A stretch of 64,000 bases of DNA from positions 55,443-119,442 of the forward strand of contig CAIVAU010000096.1 in the NCBI GenBank assembly GCA_903903925.1, written 5' to 3'. The stretch is from an uncultured cyanobacterium. Its GTDB lineage: Bacteria > Cyanobacteriota > Cyanobacteriia > Cyanobacteriales > Nostocaceae. The notes beneath the pieces were generated by a model that was given only the letters and a program-made list of their open reading frames with translations, had not been told where the DNA came from and made no database searches. Positions 38,201 to 49,440 of the stretch are shown piece by piece. A program made the position numbers and the translations under genes. The stretch's first letter is position 1. Every line of letters begins with the position of its first letter.

Positions 38201-38841
38201 CGCCGACTCCACTGCCCTTCCATTTCTACCAGAGGCACTCGCTCATACCCCAAATTCGTGATTTTTTCACTGAAAGTCTTGAGGTCAAATTCCATACCAC
38301 GCACTATTGTGACGCAGAACGGTTTAAACGCCTCTGGTGGTGGTAAGTGGGGTTGCAGCGCCCCCGCAGTGGCGACAATCGCCATGAGGGGGGGTGGGGA
38401 GAGAAGAGAGTGTGGGGGGGGTGGGGAGTGTCGAGAATACCGGGAAGTAGGAGAAGAAAAAGCTCCCCCCTCTCCCCCCTCTCCCCACACTCCCCCCTCT
38501 CTCTTCTCTCCCAAGTCCGCCAACACCTGCATTTGCCCCCAAGTCATCTCAGTTTCAGGGTCAAAGGGTTCGTAGGGGGACGCTTCAGAAGTTGGGTAAA
38601 AATGTACTGTTTGCCACCCCATCGCCTCTAGCTGGGAAGTCCAGCGTCCGGCTTCCTCCAGAGTGGCACAGACCACGAACAAATTCTGTTCTGCCGTTCT
38701 AGCTAATGCTGAAACTACTAAGCCTTTAGGCAAGCGGGGAATGCCATCTAAGCGCAACTCTTGTTGCCGACCTAGTTTGGAAAGGAGTTCAGTGGTGAGC
38801 GAGGTTCGCCCTAAAGCACGCACAATGGAAGAAAATGCCAT
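35215..38841 (-). CDS. mfd: Transcription-repair coupling factor Mfd
   Basis: ATP-driven translocase that removes RNA polymerase stalled at lesions and recruits UvrA. Domain order: a UvrB-like N-terminal module (about 1-330), an RNA-polymerase-interacting CarD-like domain ([17 protein letters not shown]), a RecG-like translocase with Walker [12 protein letters not shown] and DEEQRF box, and the TRCF C-terminal domain. Length 1208 aa exceeds the usual ~1150-1170. The surplus is a Gly/Pro/Ser-rich block at about residues 112-151, an in-frame insertion of repeat DNA (38389-38512). The rest reads intact, so the protein is probably functional with an extra surface loop. Confidence 0.95.
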   Translation of the reverse strand: MAFSSIVRALGRTSLTTELLSKLGRQQELRLDGIPRLPKGLVVSALARTAEQNLFVVCATLEEAGRWTSQLEAMGWQTVHFYPTSEASPYEPFDPETEMTWGQMQVLADLGEKREGGVWGEGGEGGAFSSPTSRYSRHSPPPPHSLLSPPPLMAIVATAGALQPHLPPPEAFKPFCVTIVRGMEFDLKTFSEKITNLGYERVPLVEMEGQWSRRGDIVDVFPVSCELPVRLEWFGDEIEQIREFDPTTQRSALDKIDKIVLTPTSFTPIVMAALKSSADFQALNAESESNSALLEGSRRFLGLAFDQPASLIDYLPENTIIAIDEPEQCSAHSDRWVENAEEQWQLLESGEWEVGEAISSPASGETSTTRFFTPQTLPKVHRWFDECLADWAEVFKRIYLSELAEENNGINLASRSVPVTPHQFAKIAETLRQERDRNFTIWLISAQPSRSVSLLQEHDCPAQFIPNPRDYQAIDKLQINHIPVALKYSGLAELEGFILPTFRIVVVTDREFFGQHSLATPSYIRKRRKAASKQVDPNKLRPGDYVVHRNHGVGKFVKLESLTINDETREYLVVQYADGLLRVAADQVGALSRLRTTSDKGPELNKMTGKAWENTKSKVRKAIKKLAVDLLKLYAARSQQQGFAFPPDMPWQEELEDSFPYQPTTDQLKAVQDVKRDMESDRPMDRLVCGDVGFGKTEVAIRAIFKAVTAGKQVALLAPTTILTQQHYHTLKERFAPYPVNVGLLNRFRSAEERRDIQRRLATGELDVVVGTHQLLGKGVIFRELGMLVVDEEQRFGVNQKEKIKTLKTQIDVLTLSATPIPRTLYMSLSGIREMSLITTPPPSRRPIKTHLAPKSPETIRSAIRQELDRGGQVFYVVPRVEGIEETTASLREMIPGARFVVAHGQMDESELEPTMLSFSNGEAEILVCTTIIESGLDIPRVNTILIEDAHRFGLSQLYQLRGRVGRAGIQAHAWLFYPKQRSLSDAARQRLRAIQEFTQLGSGYQLAVRDMEIRGVGNLLGAEQSGQMEAIGFDLYMEMLEEAIREIRGQKIPSVEDTQIDLNLTAFIPADYIPDLDQKMSAYRAVATAKSQEELLQVAAEWSDRYGTIPKPASQLLRVMELKQLAKKLGFSRIKPESKQHIVLETPMEEPAWKNLAQNLPETLKPRFIYSPGKVTVRGLAVFKADQQLQTLIDALSKILSSVPDIT
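38389..38512. repeat. Inverted-repeat insertion inside mfd, in frame
   Basis: Purine-rich GGGAGAGAAGAGAG (38397-38410) and its complement CTCTCTTCTCTCCC (38499-38512) bracket about 88 bp that contains further GTGTGGGG / CCCCACAC pairing. On the coding strand it adds about 40 low-complexity codons without a stop. The composition matches the intergenic GGGGAGTG arrays seen elsewhere in the window. Confidence 0.75.
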
Positions 38842-39137
38842 AGATTCCTAAACAGAAGCAAGTCTTGTGACGGGCAGGTGTCATATCAGTGTTGCCTACC
38901 ACAACTATTTTAAAAGTGTCAAGAGTAGAAAAAGTATAACTCTAGATTTATTAAAATTCTTAGTGCAATGACTACTGAATAATCGCTAATATACTGACAA
39001 GGGTCTACTTCTACTGACGTATGGTTAATGAGTATTTTTCTGCATTTCAAGCCTTTTATTACTAGAAAACCCTCGATACTAGATAGTAAGAGGTTAGAGT
39101 TAAGCGCAGTTTGCCGATGACATCGGCAATTTTTAGA

Positions 39138-40439
39138 ATGTCTCCAATTATCGAAATTCTGATTATTTTTCTTTTGGTCTTCGCCAATGGTCTGTTTGTT
39201 ATGTCAGAACTGGCGATTATTTCGGCGCGGAAAGTGCGTCTGCAACAGCTTGCTAACCATGGCGATGCCAAAGCCCGCGTTGCCTTGAAACTGGCGTCTT
39301 CTCCGAATCAATTTTTAGCTACTGTTCAGATTGGGATCACACTCCTTGCTATTTTATCTGGTGCATACGGTGAATCGGTGATCTCTAAAAGACTAGTATA
39401 TATCTTGAATTTTATTCCTGGGCTGTCATCTTATAAAGACCCGATCGCTTCAGTATTAGCTATTTTAATCGTCACCTATCTGACGCTGATTATTGGTGAG
39501 CTCGTACCCAAGCGGCTGGCGTTAAACAACCCAGAACCAATTGCTTCTGTCGTTGCCATCCCTATGCAGATGCTATCGACAATTGCTGCTCCTATTGCTC
39601 ATTTATTAAGTTTTTCTACAGAAGCAGTGTTGCGGCTATTGGGCATTAAACCCTCCACAGAACCACAAATCACAGAGGAAGAGATCAGGGTTCTAATTGA
39701 ACAGGGCACTGAGGAGGGAACTTTTGAGGAAGCTGAACAAGATATGGTGGAACGAGTGTTTCGCCTGGGCGATCGCCCTGTCAGTTCTTTCATGACACCC
39801 CGACCAGATATTGTCTGGCTGGACTTGGAGGACTCTGCCGAAGAAAACCGCCAGAAGATTATGGATGGTGGCAAGTCGCGGTATCCCGTTTGTCAGGGAG
39901 AACTTGACAATGTGCTGGGTATTATCCCGGTCACCGACTTGTTAGCCCGGAGTTTCTGTGGAGAGAAGTTGGATTTAACCATAGGATTACGACAGCCCGT
40001 ATTTGTGCCAGAAAGCACCCGTGGCTTGAAAGTTTTGGAGTTGTTCAAGCAAACCGTAACTCATATGGCGCTGGTAGTTGATGAATATGGTGTTATTCAA
40101 GGGTTAGTCACCCTGAACGATATCATGAGTGAAATTGTTGGCGATGTTCCTTCTGATGATGAGGAGGAAGATCCCCAAATTGTGCAACGGGAAGATGGTT
40201 CCTGGTTGTTGGATGGGATGCTCCCTGTAGATGAGTTTTTTGAACTTTTCCATCAGGAAGATTTGCAGTACGAAAATAGAGGTAGTTATCAAACATTGGG
40301 TGGTTTTGTCATTAACCATCTAGGTCGTATCCCCGCAGTAGCAGATCATTTTCAATGGCAAGAAATGCGGTTTGAGGTGTTAGACATGGATGGCAATCGT
40401 GTTGATAAAGTGCTAGTTGTGCCAAAAAAAGATACGTAA
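39138..40439 (+). CDS. CNNM/CorC-type membrane transporter (haemolysin C family)
   Basis: Integral membrane protein of the DUF21-CBS-CorC family, linked to Mg/Co efflux. Three to four membrane helices occupy residues about 1-140, starting SPIIEILIIFLLVFANG. A paired CBS domain follows (about 200-325: SFMTPRPDIVWLD, MALVVDEYGVIQGLVTL) and a C-terminal CorC/HlyC transporter-associated domain (about 340-430). I chose ATG 39138 because it begins the first hydrophobic helix; a TTG at 39111 is open too. Length 433 aa is typical. The old 'haemolysin' name is not a prediction of toxicity. Confidence 0.9.
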   Translation: MSPIIEILIIFLLVFANGLFVMSELAIISARKVRLQQLANHGDAKARVALKLASSPNQFLATVQIGITLLAILSGAYGESVISKRLVYILNFIPGLSSYKDPIASVLAILIVTYLTLIIGELVPKRLALNNPEPIASVVAIPMQMLSTIAAPIAHLLSFSTEAVLRLLGIKPSTEPQITEEEIRVLIEQGTEEGTFEEAEQDMVERVFRLGDRPVSSFMTPRPDIVWLDLEDSAEENRQKIMDGGKSRYPVCQGELDNVLGIIPVTDLLARSFCGEKLDLTIGLRQPVFVPESTRGLKVLELFKQTVTHMALVVDEYGVIQGLVTLNDIMSEIVGDVPSDDEEEDPQIVQREDGSWLLDGMLPVDEFFELFHQEDLQYENRGSYQTLGGFVINHLGRIPAVADHFQWQEMRFEVLDMDGNRVDKVLVVPKKDT

Positions 40440-41888
<1,449 letters not shown>

Positions 41889-42096
41889 TAGTCAATAGTC
41901 TAGGAATTACACATTGACATAAAAGAACAAGTGTGTATATTTGATTTTTGAACAAACACGTAGACACGTAGCACCATACCAAGCTTTCGGCTTCTAGATA
42001 TCTCATACTGAGGCAGATCTGGCTGCTTCCACCTGACTGCGTAACGAATCTTCAACGACTCTATCCCGAAAATAGGATCAGGCATCGCACTGAATT

Positions 42097-42552
42097 TTAC
42101 CCTCTTTTTGGTAGCCAGTTTATCTCAAATAATTGTTCGAGAGTATAAGGACAGTCTTCTGGGAAAATTATCTCATATCCTGTCTTTTGTCTGACATATT
42201 TTAATGCTTTCTCATAAACTTTTGCTTGGGCTTCCTGTAGGTGATTGCGTAAGTTTTGAGTTAAATCCTCATTAAGTTGTGTTCTAAAACTCATAATTTC
42301 CGCTTGCCAATGATTGGAATTATACTCAGATTCAGCAGTCCAATATTGTAGAAGGAGTAAATGTCTGATAATCTGTTCGAGCAACCTTTCAAGGGTTTTT
42401 TTATCTCGCCGACTCAATTCTTCTAACTCCTCAATTAAATGCTCCTTGTCTAACTCATCGAATCGGTTTTCTTTTAAAAGGTTAATCGTTTGTCCTAACC
42501 ATTGCTCATATTCGCTCTCATAAAGAGATGTTAAATTAGGTTTCACTGTCAT
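42097..42552 (-). CDS. DUF29 family protein
   Basis: Helical protein family of unknown function, abundant in cyanobacteria. It shows the family pattern LYESEYEQWLGQTINLLK, DKEHLIEELEELSRRDKKTLE, HLLLLQYW and the end FPEDCPYTLEQLFEINWLP. I chose ATG 42552 (MTVKPNLTS); an ATG at 42564 is also open. Length is about 151 aa. No partner is apparent next to it. Confidence 0.85.
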   Translation of the reverse strand: MTVKPNLTSLYESEYEQWLGQTINLLKENRFDELDKEHLIEELEELSRRDKKTLERLLEQIIRHLLLLQYWTAESEYNSNHWQAEIMSFRTQLNEDLTQNLRNHLQEAQAKVYEKALKYVRQKTGYEIIFPEDCPYTLEQLFEINWLPKRG

Positions 42553-42636
42553 TTTATACCTCAACTTTACGATAGTGAAGGGTTAGTTTGTGGGATGACT
42601 CTCGGAGAAGGCTGCGCCTACGTTCCCTGTAAATAA

Positions 42637-42951
42637 GGCGATCTTTTTCAGAAATTCTTCTTGACCTATATTATTGACGAGCTTCGCTCAGACAGTACAA
42701 ATACGCAATTATCCAAGATAAATCAATGGTATAGCAATAATACTAAAGCTTTGAGAATTGCCACAGAAGCATTCAATGAGACTGAAGATACGAATATTCC
42801 AGGAGTAGGAAGACGTCTTGTAGTAGATCGCTACAGTAGTAATCCCAATGTAGAGGGAGTCAAACTAACTGCCGTCCCTGGAGAAGATCATTTTAGCATT
42901 GCTAAACCTAGTAAGTCCTATAGTCAATGGTCAATGGTCAATAGTCATTAG
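42637..42951 (+). pseudogene. Possible serine-hydrolase C-terminal remnant
   Basis: A frame opens after a stop at 42634 with no credible start or ribosome site. It reads YIIDELRSDS, then GRRLVVDRYSSNPN, VEGVKLTAVPGEDHFSIAKPS. The DHFSIAKP part looks like the catalytic-His end of an alpha/beta hydrolase. The last residues run into a repeat (from 42929). It is probably the 3' end of a lost gene; identity is weak. Confidence 0.35.
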
Positions 42952-43033
42952 ACTTCTTGATAGAGGTATATCGGTCATCAGTTACAAAACTTCTAATTAT
43001 AGACTTTGGACTAATGACTAATCACTATTGACC
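42929..43033. repeat. Inverted-repeat element (GGTCAATAGTCATTA ends)
   Basis: GGTCAATAGTCATTA (42936-42950) faces TAATGACTAATCACTATTGACC (about 43012-43033) across ~60 bp. Its inner AGACTTCTTGAT is shared with the element at 62905-63054, which suggests related small mobile repeats. Confidence 0.5.
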
Positions 43034-43036
43034 ATA

Positions 43037-43146
43037 CCCCTGCTCCCTGCTCCCTGCTCCCTGCTCCCCGCTCCCTGCTCCCTGCTCCCTGCTCCCTGCT
43101 CCCTGCTCCCTGCTCCCTGCTCCCTGCTCCCTGCTCCCTGCTCCCT
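43037..43146. repeat. CTCCCTG heptamer array, about 15 copies
   Basis: Near-perfect 7-bp tandem repeat CTCCCTG with one C variant (CTCCCCG, around 43066). Such short tandemly repeated sequences are known from heterocystous cyanobacteria and vary in copy number. Confidence 0.95.
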
Positions 43147-43163
43147 CTTAATAATTAAACATG

Positions 43164-43184
43164 AAAAAACCCGGCTTAACCGGG
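43164..43184 (-). terminator. Intrinsic terminator of the membrane-protein gene
   Basis: On the minus strand the sequence is CCCGG-TTAAG-CCGGG followed by TTTTTT, 35 bp after the stop of the gene ending at 43219. It is a textbook GC stem with a U-tract. Confidence 0.85.
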
Positions 43185-43218
43185 CAGATGTTCTGTTTGT
43201 CGAATAAAGAAGTGATTA

Positions 43219-43596
43219 TTAAATTTTATTAACTTCACAAGTTAATGGGCAAGCAGCGTAGACGGAAGTATGCATCTGCTCTGTTTCTCCATGCAACCAA
43301 CTTAACCATTTAACTTGACTTGGGTGAACCCCCTTAAGAGTTAACATCCCAGCCGCAAAAACAACCGCCATGATATTCAACATAATTAAACTACCTGCGA
43401 CAAGCAAAACAGCACTGACAGGCATGACAGATTGCAGCACAACCGACAATAGACACCCAACAGTAGCCATCAAAACAACTAAAGGAAACCCGACAACCAG
43501 CAAGCATACTGCCAGGGTGAACGTCCAGATCAAAAAGCTCTTGACCATAAATAAGGAGTTGGTCTTGCTTAAATTAGACGTTTGAGATAAAGCCAT
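43219..43596 (-). CDS. Small integral membrane protein, unknown
   Basis: 125-aa protein from ATG 43596, with ribosome site GAGGAA a few bases upstream. Two or three hydrophobic segments fill residues about 12-85 (SFLIWTFTLAVCLLVVGFPL; VSAVLLVAGSLIMLNIMAVV). The end is soluble and carries two Cys (AACPLTCEV). No family is recognised. It has a clear own terminator, so it is a monocistronic, expressed-looking gene. Upstream 702 bp are non-coding. Confidence 0.7.
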   Translation of the reverse strand: MALSQTSNLSKTNSLFMVKSFLIWTFTLAVCLLVVGFPLVVLMATVGCLLSVVLQSVMPVSAVLLVAGSLIMLNIMAVVFAAGMLTLKGVHPSQVKWLSWLHGETEQMHTSVYAACPLTCEVNKI

Positions 43597-44298
43597 GACT
43601 TTTCCTCGCAAATTCAAAACAAAAATTAGAGTGGAATCAACATATTAGTGAAGTTCAGTATATAAAAACTAACTGAGAAGATGAGCATTTATTCAATAAA
43701 CTTTACACTTAATTGCGAACAATTATGAATACAAGTCTAGCTAAGGATTTGAGAGAAACCTGATATCTGCCATCTCTCTTTGGATAGACAAGCCAGCATA
43801 CATCGTAATTACAGGTAAATTCTAAGGAGTTTGTCCCTATCTTACTTAATATTTCTTATAACAATAAGTGTTGATTCTCATAATTCTTCAAATGGGGATG
43901 AAAAAATCGTCGGGTATCAATTTCGTCGATTCTGACTAGAAACTGGATTTTAGTTTATCAGAATTTTTTTCAAATCATAGTTGCTGACCTAGCTTTTACG
44001 GATAACAATATAAGCTCAATCATTTAAGTAATAATACTGAATTTTTTAATAGAATTGCTATGTTAAACATGTTTGTATTGGTCAATAGCTTGAAATAGAG
44101 ATTTTGATTAATAAGAAAAAAGATACACAAAGAAGTGATGAGAGAATGACTTCTTGCCGCTTAAACTTCCTAATAAATAAAAAACCGATTTTTAGTATCG
44201 ATCTGAGCCCCTTGATGGGAGTAGCAACCACTAAAAATTCAAGAGCCTTGGCTTTTATCGCTCAGACTACCTAGCTTACACACCAATTTCAAAGATAT
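43597..44298. other. Gene-free 0.7-kb region between diverging genes
   Basis: AT-rich DNA with no supported frame and no clear repeat. It must hold the promoters of the minus-strand membrane-protein gene and of pilT, but none can be assigned with confidence. Confidence 0.6.
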
Positions 44299-45588
44299 AT
44301 GACAGATTCACAGCATCCAGAAAATTCGATCATGACTACAGCGCGTAGTATGCCTCCACTACCACCACCGCCACCAATGGCAAGCCCCCAGCGCCAGCAG
44401 ACACAAACGTTGGACACATCAGGCGATACAGGGGTTCACCGTGCAGCAGAATCTACTCCTGCTTCTGCCCATCGTCCGGGGACTCCACCACCCCCTAGTT
44501 CCGTACGTCCTAGTCCTAAAGGCACTTCAGGACTGACTTTACAGCATTTAATTAAGGAAGCATTTGATCAGGGGTATTCTGACATTCACCTTGGTGTGGG
44601 CGAAGTGCCTCGCTTTCGCAACCGAGGAGAAATGATGCTAACAAATTATCCTGAAGCCAATAAAGAAACTTTTAGAAGTTGGATGCAGGAAATAATGACA
44701 GAGACAGAGATACGGCGCTTTGAAGAAAACCTGGAATTTGATGGCGCAACTCAATACGACTTTGCCCGCGTACGGATCAATATTTTCGACTCCCTCAAAG
44801 GTCATGCAATGGTGCTGCGGTTAATTCCGCTGAAAATCTTGACTATGGAACAGTTGAGGTTACCCTCCGTTTTTAGAGATATTTGTCACCATCACAAAGG
44901 TTTAGTATTGGTGACTGGTCCGACTGGTTCCGGGAAGTCAACCACAATGGCGGCGATGGTTGACTACATCAATAAAGAAATGGCAAAGCACATTATCACC
45001 ATTGAAGACCCAGTAGAATTTATCCACAAAAGCCAAAAGTCCTTAGTCAAACAGCGGGAAGTGGGAATGCACACTCGCAAATTTGACAACGCTTTGAAAG
45101 CGGCTTTACGGGAAGACCCAGATTTGATTCTAGTGGGAGAAATGCGGGATAAAGAAACAGTCAACACCGCCCTTAAAGCTGCACAGACTGGTCACATGGT
45201 GATGGGAACCCTCCACACCAATAGTGCAGTCAAAACAATTGAGCGTATCCTCAATCTCTACTCAGGCGAAGAACAAGAGGCAATGCGAGTAGCACTTGCC
45301 GAGTCTTTAGTCGCAGTTATTGCCCAAGGTTTGTGTCGCACAACCGATGGCAAGCGTGCTGCTTTCCATGATATCTTAATCAACACTGAAGCTGTCAAAG
45401 AGTGGGTTAAAGACGGTAAGTATGATGAAATTACCGAACTGATGAAGCAAGCCAGTTTTGATGGCATGATTACTATGAACCAGTCTCTCCTCAACCTTTA
45501 CCAAGAAGGTCGTATTACCGAAGAAACAGCCTTAGAAATGTCTCCAACACCCAACGAAATGGCACAATTCCTTCGAGGAAGGGTTTAG
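44299..45588 (+). CDS. pilT: Type IV pilus retraction ATPase PilT
   Basis: Hexameric ATPase that disassembles type IV pili for twitching motility and DNA uptake. A Pro/Ser-rich N-terminal extension (residues 1-78: PPLPPPPPMASP, TPPPPSS) precedes the normal PilT N domain (LQHLIKEAFDQGYSDIHLGV). Walker A is GPTGSGKST (207-215), Walker B is LILVGEMRD (276-284), and the His box is TGHMVMGTLHTNSA. Length 429 aa exceeds the ~345-365 of simple PilT because of that disordered extension. It is followed 170 bp downstream by a KaiB-domain gene on the same strand. Confidence 0.93.
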   Translation: MTDSQHPENSIMTTARSMPPLPPPPPMASPQRQQTQTLDTSGDTGVHRAAESTPASAHRPGTPPPPSSVRPSPKGTSGLTLQHLIKEAFDQGYSDIHLGVGEVPRFRNRGEMMLTNYPEANKETFRSWMQEIMTETEIRRFEENLEFDGATQYDFARVRINIFDSLKGHAMVLRLIPLKILTMEQLRLPSVFRDICHHHKGLVLVTGPTGSGKSTTMAAMVDYINKEMAKHIITIEDPVEFIHKSQKSLVKQREVGMHTRKFDNALKAALREDPDLILVGEMRDKETVNTALKAAQTGHMVMGTLHTNSAVKTIERILNLYSGEEQEAMRVALAESLVAVIAQGLCRTTDGKRAAFHDILINTEAVKEWVKDGKYDEITELMKQASFDGMITMNQSLLNLYQEGRITEETALEMSPTPNEMAQFLRGRV

Positions 45589-45757
45589 GAAGTGGGGAGT
45601 GGGGAGTAATTACTAGAAGTTAGATTTAAGTGTTAGTATTAGACTCAAAATTTAAATAATTTGACTGTTTAATGCCCGTTTGCTTTCATCAGGGGTTACC
45701 CCAGCATACAACGGTCTCTGCTAACTCCTAACCCCTAACTCCTAACCCCTAACTCCC

Positions 45758-46498
45758 TTGACTTTACCCCAACGATTTAAAGGCATTGCCCTATTTACGC
45801 CAGGAGGAGATTTAATCTACTGCGTAGACCCTAGTAAGCAAGGTCGATGGCATTTACATTTATGTGCCACGTTGCAGGAAATTCTAGATTTACCGGAATC
45901 ACCTCACTTTTTGGTCCCTTGCTACACGGCGACTATTGACCACTGGTTAGATCCTCGCACCCAAAAAATTAGGACTTTTGCTGAAGCTTATCCAGTGGTC
46001 ATGAGACATCAGGCTTTACTTAATACCATTTTTGGTACAGGTGAGCTAGTATGGCAGCAGTCTCCTTGGCAAGAGGGGTTGTGCGATCGCATGGTGTTGG
46101 CAACATATCGATCTTCATTTCCACAACTTTGGCAAGACCACGACTTAGTTGTGCGCTTAGACCCTGACGTGCCAGCACCTCTGTACTATCCACCAGTAGC
46201 ATTGGCACAACAGGTGCAACCAAAAACCCAAGGTTATGTCCTCCGTCTGTTTGTTGCAGGACATGGTCCCAGCACCGAACGCATTCTCCAAAATCTCCAC
46301 CAACTATTAGAGCAACACCTGGGTCAACCTTACACCCTAAAAGTCATTGATGTTTTCACTCATCCAGAACAAGCAGAAGCCAATCAGGTTTCTGCAACCC
46401 CCACCCTCCTCAAAGTTTGGCCCCACCCAATCCGACGCATTATTGGGGACTTAGACAATGTGGAAAAAATTCTCCAAATGTTGGGGACAGCAGAATAG
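45758..46498 (+). CDS. Two-domain protein with C-terminal KaiB-like domain
   Basis: 246 aa from a TTG start (no ATG fits). Residues about 152-246 match the KaiB thioredoxin-like fold: YVLRLFVAGHGPSTERILQN, PYTLKVIDVFTHPEQAEANQ, SATPTLLKVWPHPIRRIIGD. The N-terminal ~150 residues (GIALFTPGGDLIYCVDPSKQ, HLHLCATLQEIL) are a separate domain I do not recognise. KaiB itself is ~100 aa and binds KaiC, so this is a KaiB relative with an added module, not the clock KaiB. It may link clock or redox signals to another partner. Same strand as pilT, 170 bp after it. Confidence 0.8.
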   Translation: MTLPQRFKGIALFTPGGDLIYCVDPSKQGRWHLHLCATLQEILDLPESPHFLVPCYTATIDHWLDPRTQKIRTFAEAYPVVMRHQALLNTIFGTGELVWQQSPWQEGLCDRMVLATYRSSFPQLWQDHDLVVRLDPDVPAPLYYPPVALAQQVQPKTQGYVLRLFVAGHGPSTERILQNLHQLLEQHLGQPYTLKVIDVFTHPEQAEANQVSATPTLLKVWPHPIRRIIGDLDNVEKILQMLGTAE

Positions 46499-46670
<172 letters not shown>

Positions 46671-46706
46671 TAAAATCTATAATGTCTCTACATTCTCTTC
46701 ACTGTT

Positions 46707-47282
46707 ATGACCATAACAACCGCTAAACGCTTCACTGTAGACGAATATGACCGTTTAGCAGAACTCAGATTTTTTGGTGAGGATGACCGAGTTGAACTCA
46801 TCAAGGGAGAAATCATCGGAATGGCAGCAAAAGGTACAGCACATTCAACTTTTAATAGACGGTTGATCAGAGAACTATCAATATTAGTAGGCGATCGCGC
46901 TACTTTACAAAGTCAAGATCCTGTAGTCATATCAACAGACAGCGAACCTGAACCAGATATAGCCATTCTCCAAAATCGAGACGATGATTATCTAAATGCT
47001 CATCCCAGTTCTAGTGATATCTTACTTTTAATTGAGATTTCTGATTCCTCTTTGAAATATGACCAAGAAGTTAAATTACCTGTATATGCTGAAGCTGGGA
47101 TATCTGATTATTGGATATTTAATTTAGTAAATAATTGCCTTGAATGCTATAGCGAAGCATATCAAGATTTGCAAGGTAAGTTTGGTTATCGCAGAAAAGT
47201 GATTTTTCTGCCGAATGAATCAGTTAATCTCGGCTGTTTTCCTGATTTAGTTCTCGATTTATCTCAGGTTTTTCCAAGATGA
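46707..47282 (+). CDS. Uma2 family (PD-(D/E)XK-like) protein
   Basis: Uma2/DUF820 family, with a restriction-endonuclease-like fold, very numerous in cyanobacteria, role unsettled. Core residues: DEYDRLAELRFFGEDDRVELIKGEI, EPEPDIAIL with the conserved PD, and LLLIEISDSSLKYD with the catalytic-type E. The later KLPVYAEAGISDYWIFN and the LDLSQVF end are typical. Length 191 aa is normal and the core looks intact. Confidence 0.88.
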   Translation: MTITTAKRFTVDEYDRLAELRFFGEDDRVELIKGEIIGMAAKGTAHSTFNRRLIRELSILVGDRATLQSQDPVVISTDSEPEPDIAILQNRDDDYLNAHPSSSDILLLIEISDSSLKYDQEVKLPVYAEAGISDYWIFNLVNNCLECYSEAYQDLQGKFGYRRKVIFLPNESVNLGCFPDLVLDLSQVFPR

Positions 47283-47323
47283 TGTATCGTGCTTGGTGAA
47301 TCAAATAAAATCACTGTCGCCCT

Positions 47324-47605
47324 CTACTTGTCATTTCTCGGTTGACAGACCACCAGATATTCCATTTGAACCTTATCTCTATAATATGACACAGCCGACT
47401 CAAGAGCGGTCAGAATAACTAGTGGTTCATTTGCTTGTGCTTGGCAGTGTAGCAATCCCACCTTTGTCGCATACCAGATTAACCATTTGCCGATTGGTTC
47501 AACTAACCGTTTATCGATCTCTCCTCGACTTGTAGGATGAGCTTCTATATATGGACAGCCTGCTTTTTCGGTATCGTAGCAAGTTGGGCATATCAAAATG
47601 ACCAA
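47324..47605 (-). CDS. Hypothetical protein, doubtful
   Basis: A 93-aa frame beginning MVILICPTCYDTEKAGCP with three Cys near the start, then mixed residues with no family match. There is no ribosome site upstream of the ATG. It might be a real small gene or the rest of one. Kept only because nothing else explains these bases. Confidence 0.25.
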   Translation of the reverse strand: MVILICPTCYDTEKAGCPYIEAHPTSRGEIDKRLVEPIGKWLIWYATKVGLLHCQAQANEPLVILTALESAVSYYRDKVQMEYLVVCQPRNDK

Positions 47606-48079
47606 GTTTCAAAAGAAAGTTGAGTGTGTTGCACTATATCGTCAAAAAAATCCAAAAATAAATGATTATTGCCTGTTTCTGTCGTAGTTTTTACCCTTAT
47701 CTTAGGGACATAACTAGAATAGTTAGTGCAATACGCCCCAGAGCGTGGACGGGTTTCTGGCACCTCACTGGCATCTCAAGAATCCAAAACCTACGCAGTA
47801 TTGAGTCCATCTGGGATCTGTCGCTGCAAAAAATTTTCGTAAATCTGTTGTCATACAACTTAAAACGGAGTGATTTTTGGTCACCTGTCTGTGACCATCC
47901 TACAAAATTCTTCACCTCCTATTACTGAAGTTGGATGTGTAATAATAAACTAAATAAACCCTAGGTAGCAAAGCTAGTCATTTATTTTCCATAACCAAAT
48001 CTACCTTACCCCCCTTATCAGCGGTCTCACACAGTCCTAAACTGAAGGTGGGGTTTGAAAGGCAGTTAGGAGAAATCTT
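47606..48079. other. Upstream region of glgC
   Basis: No gene supported in 474 bp. Just before glgC there is an AGGAGA ribosome site (48069-48074 region), well spaced for the GTG start at 48080. The rest shows no clear repeat or riboswitch. Confidence 0.55.
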
Positions 48080-49369
48080 GTGAAAAAAGTTTTAGCAATC
48101 ATTCTTGGTGGCGGCGCTGGTACTCGTCTTTATCCACTCACCAAGCTACGCGCTAAACCAGCAGTACCAGTAGCTGGGAAGTACCGCCTGATTGATATCC
48201 CTGTCAGTAACTGTATAAATTCGGAAATATTCAAAATCTACGTTTTGACCCAATTCAACTCGGCTTCCCTGAATCGCCACATCGGTCGAACATACAGCTT
48301 TTCTGGTTTTACGGAGGGTTTTGTCGAAGTCCTGGCTGCACAGCAAACTTTAGAAAACCTGAATTGGTTCCAAGGTACAGCTGATGCGGTTCGTCAGTAT
48401 CTGTGGCTGATGGAAGAATGGGACGTAGATGAATATCTCATCCTTTCCGGCGATCACCTGTATCGTATGGATTATCGCCTGTTTGTGCAGCGTCATAGAG
48501 AAACTGGGGCTGATATGACCCTCTCCGTCATCCCTATTGATCAGCGTCGTGCTTCTGACTTTGGCTTAATGAAAATTGATGAATCTGGTAGGGTGATCGA
48601 CTTTAGCGAAAAACCGAAGGGTGACGCTTTAACCCAAATGCAAGTCGATACAACTGTACTGGGATTGTCAGCAGAACAAGCCACATTACAGCCCTACATT
48701 GCTTCGATGGGAATTTATATCTTTAAAAAAGACGTTTTGATCAAGTTGTTGAAAGAATCTCCACAAAGAACTGATTTTGGCAAAGAAATTATTCCTCAGT
48801 CAGCAAAAGATTATAACATTCAAGCCTACTTGTTTGACGGTTACTGGGAAGACATTGGAACAATTGAGTCGTTTTATCATGCAAATTTGGCCCTGACTCA
48901 GCAACCCCTACCATCCTTTAGCTTCTACGATGAAAAAGCTCCAATTTATACTCGTGCTCGTTATTTACCCCCCAGTAAACTGCTAGACTGCCAAATCAAA
49001 CAATCTATGATTGGTGAAGGTTGCATCTTGAAAAATTGCCGCATTGAGAATTCAGTTTTGGGTGTACGATCGCGTATTGAAGCGGGCTCTGTGATAGAAG
49101 ATACCCTAATTATGGGAGCCGATTTCTATCAAGCTTTCGCCGAACGTCAGTCTGAGCACCAAAGTAATACTGTCTCTTTAGGCATTGGTCCTAACACCAC
49201 AATTCGTCGTGCCATCATCGATAAAAATGCCCATATTGGGTGCGACGTGCAAATCATCAATAAAGATAACGTCCAGGAAGCTGAACGCGAACAACAAGGC
49301 TTTTTCATCCGCAGTGGGATCGTTGTTGTACTGAAAAATGCTGTCATCCCTGATGGAACAGTTATTTAG
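48080..49369 (+). CDS. glgC: Glucose-1-phosphate adenylyltransferase (GlgC)
   Basis: Makes ADP-glucose from glucose-1-phosphate and ATP, the controlled step of glycogen synthesis. Family marks: [20 protein letters not shown] (residues 9-28), [26 protein letters not shown], and the substrate-binding FGKEIIPQ and YWEDIGTI. The beta-helix C-terminus ends [15 protein letters not shown], as in cyanobacterial and plant enzymes that respond to 3-phosphoglycerate. The GTG start is backed by AGGAGA. Length 429 aa is exact for cyanobacteria. Confidence 0.97.
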   Translation: MKKVLAIILGGGAGTRLYPLTKLRAKPAVPVAGKYRLIDIPVSNCINSEIFKIYVLTQFNSASLNRHIGRTYSFSGFTEGFVEVLAAQQTLENLNWFQGTADAVRQYLWLMEEWDVDEYLILSGDHLYRMDYRLFVQRHRETGADMTLSVIPIDQRRASDFGLMKIDESGRVIDFSEKPKGDALTQMQVDTTVLGLSAEQATLQPYIASMGIYIFKKDVLIKLLKESPQRTDFGKEIIPQSAKDYNIQAYLFDGYWEDIGTIESFYHANLALTQQPLPSFSFYDEKAPIYTRARYLPPSKLLDCQIKQSMIGEGCILKNCRIENSVLGVRSRIEAGSVIEDTLIMGADFYQAFAERQSEHQSNTVSLGIGPNTTIRRAIIDKNAHIGCDVQIINKDNVQEAEREQQGFFIRSGIVVVLKNAVIPDGTVI

Positions 49370-49440
49370 TTAGGAGTCAGGAGTCAGGAGTCGGGAGTTA
49401 ATAGAATAATCAACAACTAACAACTAATGACTAATGACTA

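Noticed and set aside
45758..46498. Canonical clock KaiB
   Set aside because: Clock KaiB is about 100 aa and lies beside kaiC. This protein is 246 aa, has a second domain, and no kaiA or kaiC is nearby.
46707..47282. Uma2 protein as a restriction enzyme
   Set aside because: The fold is nuclease-like, but Uma2 proteins are very numerous in cyanobacteria without methyltransferase partners and no restriction activity is established.
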